Below, piece after piece: positions 9,751-17,724 of a stretch of DNA of 42,125 bases (the stretch's first letter is position 1; the number at the start of each line of letters is the position of its first letter). The notes beneath the pieces were generated by a model. It did no database searches. It was given only the letters and a program-made list of their open reading frames with translations, and was not told where the DNA came from. This stretch comes from TMED23 sp964639965 (GTDB lineage: Bacteria > Pseudomonadota > Alphaproteobacteria > Rhodospirillales > UBA2165): positions 1 to 42,125 of the forward strand of contig CAZXGI010000018.1 of assembly GCA_964639965.1 (NCBI GenBank). Direction: 5' to 3'. Both the position numbers and the translations under genes were made by a program.

Positions 9751-10743
9751 TTGAAAGTTTTTTTGACAGGTGCGACCGGTTTTATTGGCTCAGCAATTTT
9801 GAGACAACTAATAGAACGTGGCGACAACGTTCACATATTAGTGCGTCCAGAAAGTAACCAGAAAAATTTAAGAGGCCTTGATTTTAAAATTTTTTTAGGA
9901 AATCTCAACGACATACATTCGGTCAAATCAGGGATGAAAAACTGCGAAGCCCTTATCCATGTTGCTGCTGATTACCGCATGTGGAGCCTAAATCCCAACG
10001 AAATATTAGAAACTAATGTGATCGGTACACGTAATATTATGACAGCTGCACTTTCTGCCAATGTTAGGAGAATCGTATATACGAGCAGCGTTGCCACCCT
10101 TGGGAAAAACATGGATGGCTCTCCAGCTAATGAAGATACGCCGGCATCACTAAAAAATATGATAGGTACCTATAAAAAATCAAAATATCTTGCCGAAAAA
10201 GAAGTTAGTCGTATGATCAGCGAAAATTCATTACCTGCAATAATCGTAAATCCAAGTGCACCCGTTGGACCACGAGATATAAAACCAACACCGACGGGTC
10301 AAATTATAGTAAAGGCTGCCACAGGAAAGATGCCCGCGTATATTGAAACGGGCCTAAATATCGTTCATGTGGATGATGTAGCTCGTGGACACTTACAAGC
10401 TCTCGATAAAGGGGTGGTCGGTGAACGTTATATTTTAGGAGGCGAGAATTTCACTTTTAAAGGAATTCTAGAACTCGTTGCAGATTGTACTGGCAACTCT
10501 GCACCTAGAATTAAAATCCCTCGCCAAGTCGTATTGCCGATTGCCCACATTGTCCAAACTTGGGCAAAAATCACTAAATCTCAAGAACCTTTTGTGACAG
10601 TTGACGGTGTGAGAATGGCTAAACAAAAAATGTATTATGATTCAGAAAAGGCACAATTGAAATTAGGCTATAAATACCGTCCAGCTAGAGAGGCTGTTCA
10701 AGATGCTGTAAAATGGTTTAGTAAAAATGGATATTTAAATTAA
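9751..10743 (+). CDS. hpnA: Hopanoid-associated sugar epimerase HpnA
   Basis: A short-chain dehydrogenase of the extended NAD-epimerase type, named for its frequent place in hopanoid clusters. Its substrate is not firmly established. Seen: GATGFIGSA for NAD binding near residue 8, YTSSVATLG with the conserved Ser, the catalytic YKKSKYLAE (Tyr-x3-Lys), and VNPSAPVGPRD. The start is TTG 9751, supported by GAGG at 9742-9745 and by the fact that the Rossmann motif begins only a few residues later. It is divergent from ispH and 12 bp upstream of the nucleotidyltransferase that opens the phosphonate region. Confidence 0.9.
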   Translation: MKVFLTGATGFIGSAILRQLIERGDNVHILVRPESNQKNLRGLDFKIFLGNLNDIHSVKSGMKNCEALIHVAADYRMWSLNPNEILETNVIGTRNIMTAALSANVRRIVYTSSVATLGKNMDGSPANEDTPASLKNMIGTYKKSKYLAEKEVSRMISENSLPAIIVNPSAPVGPRDIKPTPTGQIIVKAATGKMPAYIETGLNIVHVDDVARGHLQALDKGVVGERYILGGENFTFKGILELVADCTGNSAPRIKIPRQVVLPIAHIVQTWAKITKSQEPFVTVDGVRMAKQKMYYDSEKAQLKLGYKYRPAREAVQDAVKWFSKNGYLN

Positions 10744-10755
10744 ACAGGGATAATT

Positions 10756-11514
10756 ATGAAAGCCATCATGTTAGCTGCTGGTATCGGCTCGCGACTCTCG
10801 CCAAACGATGAAAATCACCCCCCCAAATGTCTATTAAGTTTTGACGGGAAAAGCCTTCTTGCGCGCCACATTGACGCCCTTAAACTTTCTGGAATTACGA
10901 AGTTAACACTTGTGATAGGCTATCAAGCTAACAAAATTAAAGCCGAATTATCTAAAGTTGATAATGCTGGTTTTGTTGAAACTATATTTAATTCAAATTA
11001 TCTAGATGGTTCTATTGTGTCCTTGTCTTGCGCAAAACAAACTATGCTATCTGGCGCAGACGTTTTATTTATGGATGCAGATGTACTTTATCATTCGGAC
11101 CTAATCGAAAGACTAAGTTCGTCGACTAATGATAGTCACATCCTATACGATCAAGATTATAATCCCGGTGAAGACCCGGTTTTACTGTGTTTAAATCAAG
11201 GTCAAATTGTAGAATTCAAAAAGGAAGCAAATTTGCCATGCGATAGAATTGGCGAATGGCCAGGTTTTGTTAGATGGTCTTCAAAAGCTGCAATCGAACT
11301 CGTTAATATAATTGAACACAAGATCAATTTAGGTCAAGTGCACCAACCTTATGAAGAAGCTTTCAGGGAATATATGCTAAAGTCAAAATCTCATAGTATA
11401 TACTGTGATGATATTACAGGGATCCCATGGATCGAAATAGATTATCCCGCCGATATAAAACGAGCTCAAGATTTAATCTTGCCGGCAATCAAAAATTATA
11501 CCCGATACACATAA
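10756..11514 (+). CDS. Sugar-phosphate/phospho-alcohol nucleotidyltransferase
   Basis: A GT-A-like nucleotidyltransferase of 252 residues. Seen: LAAGIGSRLSPNDENHPPK, the NTP-binding signature with its conserved Lys, and DADVLYH with candidate metal Asp107 and Asp109. The closest groups by eye are the LicC-like phosphocholine cytidylyltransferases and CTP:inositol-1-phosphate cytidylyltransferases, which make CDP-activated head groups. That would suit the CDP-alcohol phosphotransferases nearby, but the substrate cannot be read from the sequence. The gene follows hpnA by 12 bp, so it is likely in the hopanoid transcript. Its end overlaps the convergent dioxygenase gene by 19 bp. Confidence 0.72.
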   Translation: MKAIMLAAGIGSRLSPNDENHPPKCLLSFDGKSLLARHIDALKLSGITKLTLVIGYQANKIKAELSKVDNAGFVETIFNSNYLDGSIVSLSCAKQTMLSGADVLFMDADVLYHSDLIERLSSSTNDSHILYDQDYNPGEDPVLLCLNQGQIVEFKKEANLPCDRIGEWPGFVRWSSKAAIELVNIIEHKINLGQVHQPYEEAFREYMLKSKSHSIYCDDITGIPWIEIDYPADIKRAQDLILPAIKNYTRYT

Positions 11515-12272
11515 TCTTTGTCAGGTTGGCGTTCGATATCTGGCGGAAAATTTTTGCGTTTATCTTCATAATAGGATTGCAGATTATCACCTTCAGATAA
11601 TTTATTATATGTTGAAAAATACGCCCTACGCTGCCTATCCGAATAATTCTTTGCTGACCTATGTGGTACATAAGAATCAAAAAAAATTATATCGCCCGGT
11701 TTAGTAGGGTAAGGTTTAAAATCCAACAAGGCTGTTTGGTCATCTGACAAAGGGGACCATTCATCACCCAACAATATTTTTTCAGCCATTTCCTCGGGGC
11801 GATTAGCCATTTCTAAACAACCATTTTCAATTGTTGCTTCATCAATGCAAACCATTACATTAATAAAATATTTTGCATAGATTTCCCAACCAGCTTGAGA
11901 ATCTTGATGCGGTTTAAAACCGTTCCCACCTGGCATTTTAAAGTTAATTTTATCTTTAAATAATACTGCTTGTTCACCGAACAATTGGCTACAAGATGGG
12001 ACAAAACAATTCGCCAGACTGCTTAGACCTTTATGGAAAGGCGTCATATTTTCAATTCGATTAATCAATTCTTTTGTTTCGTCCAACAGGCTATTTTCGT
12101 GATAGACCCAGTGCTTGCCGATCTCTTCTGGAAAACCTGAAATTTCATCAGCCCACTTTTTAATGTTTTCTGAATCTGAAGCATTAAAAGCTTCAGGTAA
12201 AACAAGAAACCCTTGTTCATGGAAAAGACTGACCTGCAGACTGGATAATTTTATAGTGTTTAACATCGCCAT
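11496..12272 (-). CDS. PhyH/PhnY-like Fe(II)/2-oxoglutarate dioxygenase
   Basis: A phytanoyl-CoA-hydroxylase-family oxygenase. The facial triad is visible as KPHQDSQ (His122, Asp124) and VPHRSAKN (His204), with the 2-oxoglutarate Arg in RRAYFSTYN about 12 residues later. A relative, PhnY, hydroxylates 2-aminoethylphosphonate at C1. The context supports a similar role here: the gene is divergent from the PEP mutase gene, with a 145-bp shared upstream region. It could equally act on a lipid or hopanoid chain. ATG 12272 is used; TTG 12275 and ATG 12266 are also possible, and none has a clear ribosome binding site. Confidence 0.75.
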   Translation of the reverse strand: MAMLNTIKLSSLQVSLFHEQGFLVLPEAFNASDSENIKKWADEISGFPEEIGKHWVYHENSLLDETKELINRIENMTPFHKGLSSLANCFVPSCSQLFGEQAVLFKDKINFKMPGGNGFKPHQDSQAGWEIYAKYFINVMVCIDEATIENGCLEMANRPEEMAEKILLGDEWSPLSDDQTALLDFKPYPTKPGDIIFFDSYVPHRSAKNYSDRQRRAYFSTYNKLSEGDNLQSYYEDKRKNFPPDIERQPDKDYVYRV

Positions 12273-12417
12273 CAAAATACTTTAAAAATATCAATTTGAA
12301 AATTGCCAAATCTACTAATATCATGCAAACGTTAAGACTTAGATGAATTTCTTAGGATTTAGATAAAAATGAGCAATGACCTCTGCTCTATAGCTAAAGC
12401 AATCAAAAGGCCAAAAG
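12273..12417. promoter_or_regulatory. Divergent promoter region between dioxygenase and PEP mutase genes
   Basis: A 145-bp AT-rich interval between two outward-reading phosphonate-pathway genes; both promoters must lie here or inside the genes. No operator or consensus -35/-10 pair can be named with confidence. The PEP mutase start has AAAAGG about 8 bases upstream. Confidence 0.4.
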
Positions 12418-14034
12418 ATGACGAAATCTGCTCAACTTAAAGAAATTTTGATTTCAAATGAAACTGAATTTCTTATGGAAGCTCATGATGGAGTATCAGC
12501 AAAAATTGTTGAAGAAGCTGGATTTAAAGGTATCTGGGCATCAGGCCTTGCTATGTCAACATCGTTGGGCGTTCGCGATAGCAATGAAGCCTCCTGGACA
12601 CAAATTCTTGAAATATTAGAATTTATGGCGGATGCCAGCCAAATTCCCATCTTAGTTGATGGAGATACAGGTTATGGTAACTTCAATAATCTGCGCCGTG
12701 CTGTTAGAAAACTTTGTCAACGCGGTATCGCTGGTATTTGCATAGAAGACAAACTTTTCCCTAAAACAAATTCATTCATTGGCGAAGGACAACCCCTTGC
12801 AGATATCGATGAATTTTGTGGTAAAATAAAAGCTGGAAAAGATATTCAGTTGGATGACGACTTCAGTATTATAGCTCGGATTGAAGCCTTGATTTCAGGA
12901 ATGGGTATGAAAGAAGCGTTAAAACGCGCCAGCGCTTATTTTAAAGCCGGCGCCGATGGAATTTTAATCCATTCTAAACAACGTGATGGTGATGAAGTTA
13001 TTAACTTTCTAGAAGAATGGGCTAACCGCTGTCCAGTCATCATAGTTCCTACAACTTACTACCAGACCCCAACCAAACGTTTTAAAGATGCCAAAGCTTC
13101 AGTGATTATTTGGGCAAACCATAATATCCGTGCGGCAACCTCTGCAATGCGGGAAGTCTCTCTTCGTATTCAGCGAGACCAATCTTTAATTGGAATTGAA
13201 GATAGGATAGCTAGCGTAAGCGAATTGTTCAAATTAGCAAACAATAGAGAGTTAGCTGAGGCTGAAAAGCTTTACCTTCCTCCCAATAAAGAAGACACAA
13301 AGGCCATTATATTAGCAGCATCGAGAGGAGAAGATCTACAAGATCTAACAGTAGATCGACCCAAATGCATGATTGACGTCAGAGGTCAACCTCTTCTTCA
13401 TCGGCTTACTTCAACATTTAATCAGGCTGGAATTCGAGAAATTTATGCGGTACGAGGATATAAAAAATCTGCGGTAAACCTGCCCTCTGTTAACTTTAAA
13501 GACAACAATGAGTTTGACACAACAGGGGAAGTTTTCTCTTTATCCCGAGCGAAGACGCAAATAAAAGGCAATTGTATTTTTTCTTATGGTGATATTTTAT
13601 TTCGCCATTATATTTTAGATCAATTATTGAAAACCACTGGTGATATCGTTCTTGTAGTGGATGCTCGGTGGATGGATCGCGACCCTAATCCTCAATCCAG
13701 AACACGTGACCTAATAAAATGCGCAGAACCATTCACAATTAAGTATCTCGACGAAAATGAAGTAATATTAAATGCTATAGGCCACAACTTCGCAACCGAC
13801 GAAATTCAAGGCGAATGGATTGGTTTAGCCAAATTTTCGGAGGCCGGGTCTACCAAGATTCGCAATGAGATTACCTTGATGCAACAAGATGGTACCGAGC
13901 GTAACGCATCAATGATCAGCTTGTTTTCTAGACTTTTAAAAAAACATGAACCAATACATATTATATATATTTCTGGACATTGGCTTGATATCGACAACTC
14001 CGATGATCTAGCAGACGCCCAAAAATTCCTGTGA
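12418..14034 (+). CDS. Fused PEP mutase and 2-AEP cytidylyltransferase (PepM-PntC)
   Basis: Two enzymes in one 538-residue chain. The first 285 residues are a PEP mutase of the isocitrate-lyase superfamily, which makes phosphonopyruvate, the entry step of nearly all known C-P bond synthesis. DGDTGYG is at 81-87 and the diagnostic EDKLFPKTNS at 110-119. From about residue 296 a nucleotidyltransferase domain follows, with LAASRGEDLQDLTVDRPK as a variant NTP signature and YGDILF as the metal-Asp strand. PepM-PntC fusions are known to activate 2-AEP with CTP to CMP-AEP for transfer to lipids or glycans. The ppd gene starts 7 bp downstream. The fusion argues for a head-group role rather than a free phosphonate. 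Confidence 0.92.
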   Translation: MTKSAQLKEILISNETEFLMEAHDGVSAKIVEEAGFKGIWASGLAMSTSLGVRDSNEASWTQILEILEFMADASQIPILVDGDTGYGNFNNLRRAVRKLCQRGIAGICIEDKLFPKTNSFIGEGQPLADIDEFCGKIKAGKDIQLDDDFSIIARIEALISGMGMKEALKRASAYFKAGADGILIHSKQRDGDEVINFLEEWANRCPVIIVPTTYYQTPTKRFKDAKASVIIWANHNIRAATSAMREVSLRIQRDQSLIGIEDRIASVSELFKLANNRELAEAEKLYLPPNKEDTKAIILAASRGEDLQDLTVDRPKCMIDVRGQPLLHRLTSTFNQAGIREIYAVRGYKKSAVNLPSVNFKDNNEFDTTGEVFSLSRAKTQIKGNCIFSYGDILFRHYILDQLLKTTGDIVLVVDARWMDRDPNPQSRTRDLIKCAEPFTIKYLDENEVILNAIGHNFATDEIQGEWIGLAKFSEAGSTKIRNEITLMQQDGTERNASMISLFSRLLKKHEPIHIIYISGHWLDIDNSDDLADAQKFL

Positions 14035-14041
14035 GAGAATT

Positions 14042-15181
14042 ATGATTTCTGCAGATGATTTTATTAAACCCGCCCACAAATTAGGCTTCGATTTTTACGC
14101 TGGTGTTCCATGTTCCTTTTTAACGCCTTTTATTAACCGGGTGATAGCATCAAAACAAATAGATTATGTTGGGGCCACAAGCGAAGGAGAGGCCATCGCA
14201 ATAGCTGCGGGGGCTTGGTTAGCCGGTCGAAAAACTGTTGTCATCTGCCAAAATTCAGGACTCGGTAACTGCGTCAACCCGATAACGTCGCTCAATTATC
14301 CATTCCGAATTCCGACCATACTGATCTCCACTTGGCGAGGACAACCTGGTGTGCGAGATGAGCCTCAACACGAACTTATGGGTCAAATTAGCCAATCTCT
14401 TATGGAGTTAATGCGTATCCGGTGCATGACTTTCCCAAATACAACTACAGAAATTCAAGGAATATTGGAAGCTGCAGAAGCTGAGATTGAAAAGACCCAA
14501 TTGCCTTTTGGCTTAATGCTGAAAGAAAATTCAGTCACCAAGGAAAAGCTTGATCAACTGACGCCTTGCATAAAGAAAACTGGTTTATACAAAAACTTCC
14601 AAACTGGGTCTATTGATTCAAATCGATACGCTACAATAGAAAAGGTAGTTAAAATTTTATCAAATGAAGCGGTTTTAATAGCTACGACGGGTAAATGTGG
14701 TCGAGAACTTTTTTCAATCGCTGACCGCCCACAGCATCTCTACCAAGTTGGTTCAATGGGCGGGGCATCTGCCATGGGTTTAGGCCTAGCCTTAAATACA
14801 GATAAAACTGTCGTCATACTGGATGGAGACGGGGCGGCTTTAATGAAAATGGGTAACCTCGCCACAATAGGTGCAAATTCGCCAAAGAATTTAATTCATA
14901 TCATACTGGATAATGGTGTCCACGATTCAACAGGAGGTCAGGCGACCGTAAGTCCACACATTAATTTTGCACATATCGGTATAGCCTGTGGCTACCGTTT
15001 TACTGCCACAACTGACAATTTAATGGGCTTTACAGAGGCCTTCTCTGAAGTGTGTAAAAGAAATGGACCGACACTGATTCATGCAAAAATCAATGCAGGT
15101 TCCATAGAACCTTTAGGCAGGCCAACAATAAAACCTGAAGATGTCGCTCGTCGGTTTCAAAGTTTCGTCACAAATACTTGA
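14042..15181 (+). CDS. ppd: Phosphonopyruvate decarboxylase
   Basis: A thiamine-diphosphate enzyme that decarboxylates phosphonopyruvate to phosphonoacetaldehyde and so pulls the unfavourable PEP mutase reaction forward. In 379 residues there are the N-terminal PYR domain with ATSEGEAIAIAAG (ThDP-activating Glu near 48-50) and the C-terminal PP domain with LDGDGAALMKMG near 260 and IILDNGVHDSTGG, the GDG...DN cofactor motif. It is on the same strand as the PEP mutase fusion, 7 bp away. The next gene is convergent, so this unit is probably a two-gene transcript. Confidence 0.93.
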   Translation: MISADDFIKPAHKLGFDFYAGVPCSFLTPFINRVIASKQIDYVGATSEGEAIAIAAGAWLAGRKTVVICQNSGLGNCVNPITSLNYPFRIPTILISTWRGQPGVRDEPQHELMGQISQSLMELMRIRCMTFPNTTTEIQGILEAAEAEIEKTQLPFGLMLKENSVTKEKLDQLTPCIKKTGLYKNFQTGSIDSNRYATIEKVVKILSNEAVLIATTGKCGRELFSIADRPQHLYQVGSMGGASAMGLGLALNTDKTVVILDGDGAALMKMGNLATIGANSPKNLIHIILDNGVHDSTGGQATVSPHINFAHIGIACGYRFTATTDNLMGFTEAFSEVCKRNGPTLIHAKINAGSIEPLGRPTIKPEDVARRFQSFVTNT

Positions 15182-15221
15182 TTCAAAACCTATAAGTCAT
15201 CAATATTTGTAAAATATTAAA

Positions 15222-16337
15222 TTACAATGACTTTATCCCCATCTCTTCAATTGTATCAGCAACCGCCACAACCAAATTCTTTATATCAATCTTTTGGATC
15301 TGACCGATACAACCTATCCGAAAACTATCGGCTTTGGTAATTTTACCGGGATATATCAAGAATCCCCTTTTATGCAATCGACCGTAAAACTGAGCAAAAT
15401 CAAAATCTATCGCTTCCGGTATACAAAAAGTCACAATGATCGGAGACTGCAACTCACCACAAAGGTAAGGTTTAAATCCGAGTGCTTTCATTCCTTTAAC
15501 CAGCATTTCACAATTCTCACGATATCGATATCCGCGGCCTTCAACTCCGCCTTCCGCATCATGCTCATCTAACGCTTGTCGCAAAGCCGCTAAAACATGG
15601 GTTGGTGGGGTAAAACGCCATTGGCCAGTATTTTCAAAATTTTGCCATTGATCATATAAATCAAGACTGAGCGAAGACGCATTGTTTTTACAATTTGATA
15701 GAATAGTCTTCTCAACAATAGCAAAACCTATCCCAGGAACACCTTCTAAACATTTATTAGAAGAAGCGACAATTGCTGCACACTTTATGCTACTAACACT
15801 TAAAGGAAGCGCCCCAAAGGAACTCATGGCATCAATTATTAATATCCGACCAGCCTCAGCAACTGCATCGGATACCTCAACGATAGGATTTAATATACCT
15901 GACGTCGTCTCGCAATGTACAGCAAGCACGTGAGTTATGCTCTTTTCGGTTTTTAATAAATCCAAAACTTGTTTTTTTGTCGGTGGAGTATCTTCATCAG
16001 TTTCTAAGGTAACATAAGGGCGGTTATGAAGTTGGCAAATTTTTGCGATCCGCCTGCCATAGGCGCCGTTAATCAAAACCAATATTTTGGTGCCTCTCGG
16101 TATTAATGTATCAATTGTTGCCTCTATGACAAAGGTACCACTACCTTGGATTAGAACACAGTTATGAGTAGGAGCCTTTTCTTCAACACCCGCTATTTTC
16201 TCGATCGCCAATTTAATTTCTTGGGTCAATGTTATAAATTCGGCATCCCTTGAGCCCCAGTCTCTTAACATAGCATTCTTTGTGGCTTTTGAAGTGCTCA
16301 GGGGTCCCGGCGTGAATAAAACTTGTTTATCTGTCAT
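15222..16337 (-). CDS. phnW: 2-aminoethylphosphonate transaminase (PhnW-like)
   Basis: A class V PLP aminotransferase of 371 residues. PhnW interconverts phosphonoacetaldehyde and 2-AEP; in a gene set with PepM and Ppd it would run towards 2-AEP. Seen: the start FTPGPLSTSKATKNAMLRDW, typical of PhnW; QGSGTFVIEA; the PLP-ring Asp169 in IIDAMSSFG; and the Schiff-base Lys195 in SSNKCLEGVPG. It is convergent with ppd and divergent from the first phosphotransferase gene. A related alanine-glyoxylate-type activity is possible from the fold alone, but the context makes PhnW much the best reading. Confidence 0.9.
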   Translation of the reverse strand: MTDKQVLFTPGPLSTSKATKNAMLRDWGSRDAEFITLTQEIKLAIEKIAGVEEKAPTHNCVLIQGSGTFVIEATIDTLIPRGTKILVLINGAYGRRIAKICQLHNRPYVTLETDEDTPPTKKQVLDLLKTEKSITHVLAVHCETTSGILNPIVEVSDAVAEAGRILIIDAMSSFGALPLSVSSIKCAAIVASSNKCLEGVPGIGFAIVEKTILSNCKNNASSLSLDLYDQWQNFENTGQWRFTPPTHVLAALRQALDEHDAEGGVEGRGYRYRENCEMLVKGMKALGFKPYLCGELQSPIIVTFCIPEAIDFDFAQFYGRLHKRGFLIYPGKITKADSFRIGCIGQIQKIDIKNLVVAVADTIEEMGIKSL

Positions 16338-16437
16338 TTAATATCATATCAATAGTTGGGTTTATTCAGAAAGTATTATCAGGTATTTAATTACCAAGTC
16401 ATTCATAATACGTCTATATCATAAAGGGAGGTAAATT
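16338..16437. promoter_or_regulatory. Divergent upstream region and ribosome binding site GGGAGG
   Basis: A 100-bp region between the PhnW-like gene (minus) and a phosphotransferase gene (plus). It ends with a very good Shine-Dalgarno sequence, GGGAGG at 16426-16431. In-frame TAA at 16432-16434 limits the downstream gene to starting at ATT 16435 or ATT 16438. Confidence 0.5.
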
Positions 16438-17028
16438 ATTAGTCACAATACTTGGCTGCATAAGATAGTAACGATTGGAGTTAAACCTCTAATCAAAACG
16501 CCAATTACTCCAAACCACTTAACGACACTCAGGCTAATAACCGGGGTTAGCGCTGCGGCTTGCTTTTCAATGGGCGAAAGTGATTATACAACATTAGGTG
16601 CCGGAATTTTTGTATTTTCTATACTTCTAGATCGAGCTGATGGGATTTTAGCTCGTTTAACTCGGAAAATTTCTAGTATTGGCCATAAATACGATTTGAT
16701 AGCCGATACTATATCTAATGCACTAGCATTTATTGGAATTGGTGTAGGCTTACGTAGTGGCCAACTTGGAGATCTGGCGATTCCGCTTGGACTTTTAGCC
16801 GGTTTTGCTATTACTGCAGTTCTTCTTTTAGTTATGACTATTGAAATCAGAAAAGGCTTTCGAGCAGCTGAGATCAAAATCTCAGCAAGTTTCGATCCGG
16901 ACGATGCAATGTTATTAATCCCGGTTGCTTTAATTTTGGATTTTGGTATTGAATTAATTATTGCTGCCGCAATCGGTGGCCCTATTTTTGCAATTTTCTT
17001 CTATTTCAAGTTTAAACATTTATTATGA
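16438..17028 (+). CDS. CDP-alcohol phosphotransferase-family protein 1, apparent ATT start
   Basis: A membrane enzyme of the CDP-alcohol phosphatidyltransferase family, which joins a CDP/CMP-activated group to an alcohol. The full catalytic motif is present: DRADGILAR, then Gly82, Asp86 and Asp90, i.e. DG-x2-AR-x8-G-x3-D-x3-D. The first ATG (16570) would remove the conserved PNHLTTLRL helix, which is encoded in frame upstream and matches the N-terminus of the neighbouring homologue. The only codons after the in-frame stop are ATT 16435 and ATT 16438, the latter 6 bases after GGGAGG, so an AUU start or a sequence error is likely. The 196-residue protein may use CMP-AEP. Confidence 0.78.
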   Translation: MSHNTWLHKIVTIGVKPLIKTPITPNHLTTLRLITGVSAAACFSMGESDYTTLGAGIFVFSILLDRADGILARLTRKISSIGHKYDLIADTISNALAFIGIGVGLRSGQLGDLAIPLGLLAGFAITAVLLLVMTIEIRKGFRAAEIKISASFDPDDAMLLIPVALILDFGIELIIAAAIGGPIFAIFFYFKFKHLL

Positions 17029-17637
17029 CCCTAATCTTATATAAACCAATACCGTCCAAACTAAATAAATTATTGCGCCAAATGCTGCGACTAAAAAAAA
17101 GGGAGTCAAAAAACCAAACCATGTGACTGGAGCAATCAAATAAATCCCATCTTCTAACTCAAAACCGGCAACCTCAGGATACCCAGTAGCTTCAACAACG
17201 CCCAAGCCTTCTGTTCGCATATCAATGCCTAAATTTGAAAAAAGTGAAATTAAAGAAGCCAAAGCGCCTGCCCCTCCAAGAACTATTGCCCAATTTCCGA
17301 GATTACCGTCCATATGACCCAAACCCAATCCAATGAATAATGCAGCATAGCTTATTCCCCCAACTACATAGTCAAAGTAATAACCAAACCTTGATGAAGT
17401 GCCTTGTTGTCGCGCTAACTCACCATCAAAATGATCAAAAAAGCGGGCAAGTACGAAAATTCCAGCGGCCCAATCGGAACTAACGCTATCTCCGCGCGAA
17501 AATAGAACACACGCCGATAACGCCATAAAAAGAGTAAATATTGTTATATGATTAGGACTAATTACTGAACCGATAAGTGGTTTAACTAAAATTCTTGCCA
17601 GTTGCTGATCATAAGGCATTTTCTGCTTTTTTGTCAT
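17023..17637 (-). CDS. CDP-alcohol phosphotransferase-family protein 2, last motif Asp replaced
   Basis: A homologue of its convergent neighbour, with which it overlaps by 6 bp. The 204 residues carry ISPNHITIF, then DHFDGELAR with Asp68 and Asp71, Gly85 and Asp89. The fourth conserved Asp, the presumed catalytic base, is Gly93 (codon GGG at 17361-17359) in FGYYFDYVVGG. By family knowledge this should weaken or abolish ordinary transfer chemistry. It could be a regulatory partner, have shifted chemistry, or be decaying, though the frame is intact. The remaining sequence forms about six membrane helices. The start lies 87 bp from the divergent hpnN. Confidence 0.75.
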   Translation of the reverse strand: MTKKQKMPYDQQLARILVKPLIGSVISPNHITIFTLFMALSACVLFSRGDSVSSDWAAGIFVLARFFDHFDGELARQQGTSSRFGYYFDYVVGGISYAALFIGLGLGHMDGNLGNWAIVLGGAGALASLISLFSNLGIDMRTEGLGVVEATGYPEVAGFELEDGIYLIAPVTWFGFLTPFFLVAAFGAIIYLVWTVLVYIRLGS

Positions 17638-17724
17638 TACATTAAAATGTTTAAATAGACCCGGTATGTCAAGTTTGCGAAAACTTACAAGCGCTAATCA
17701 GTCCAATAAATTAGGCAGAATAAA

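Noticed and set aside
12418..13270. PEP mutase domain read as methylisocitrate or isocitrate lyase
   Set aside because: The EDKLFPKTNS loop is the PEP mutase form, and it is fused to a cytidylyltransferase and followed by ppd.
15202..15218. Hairpin AATATTT-gta-AAATATT between convergent ppd and phnW as a bidirectional terminator
   Set aside because: The stem is 7 bp of A/T pairs only, too weak to call.
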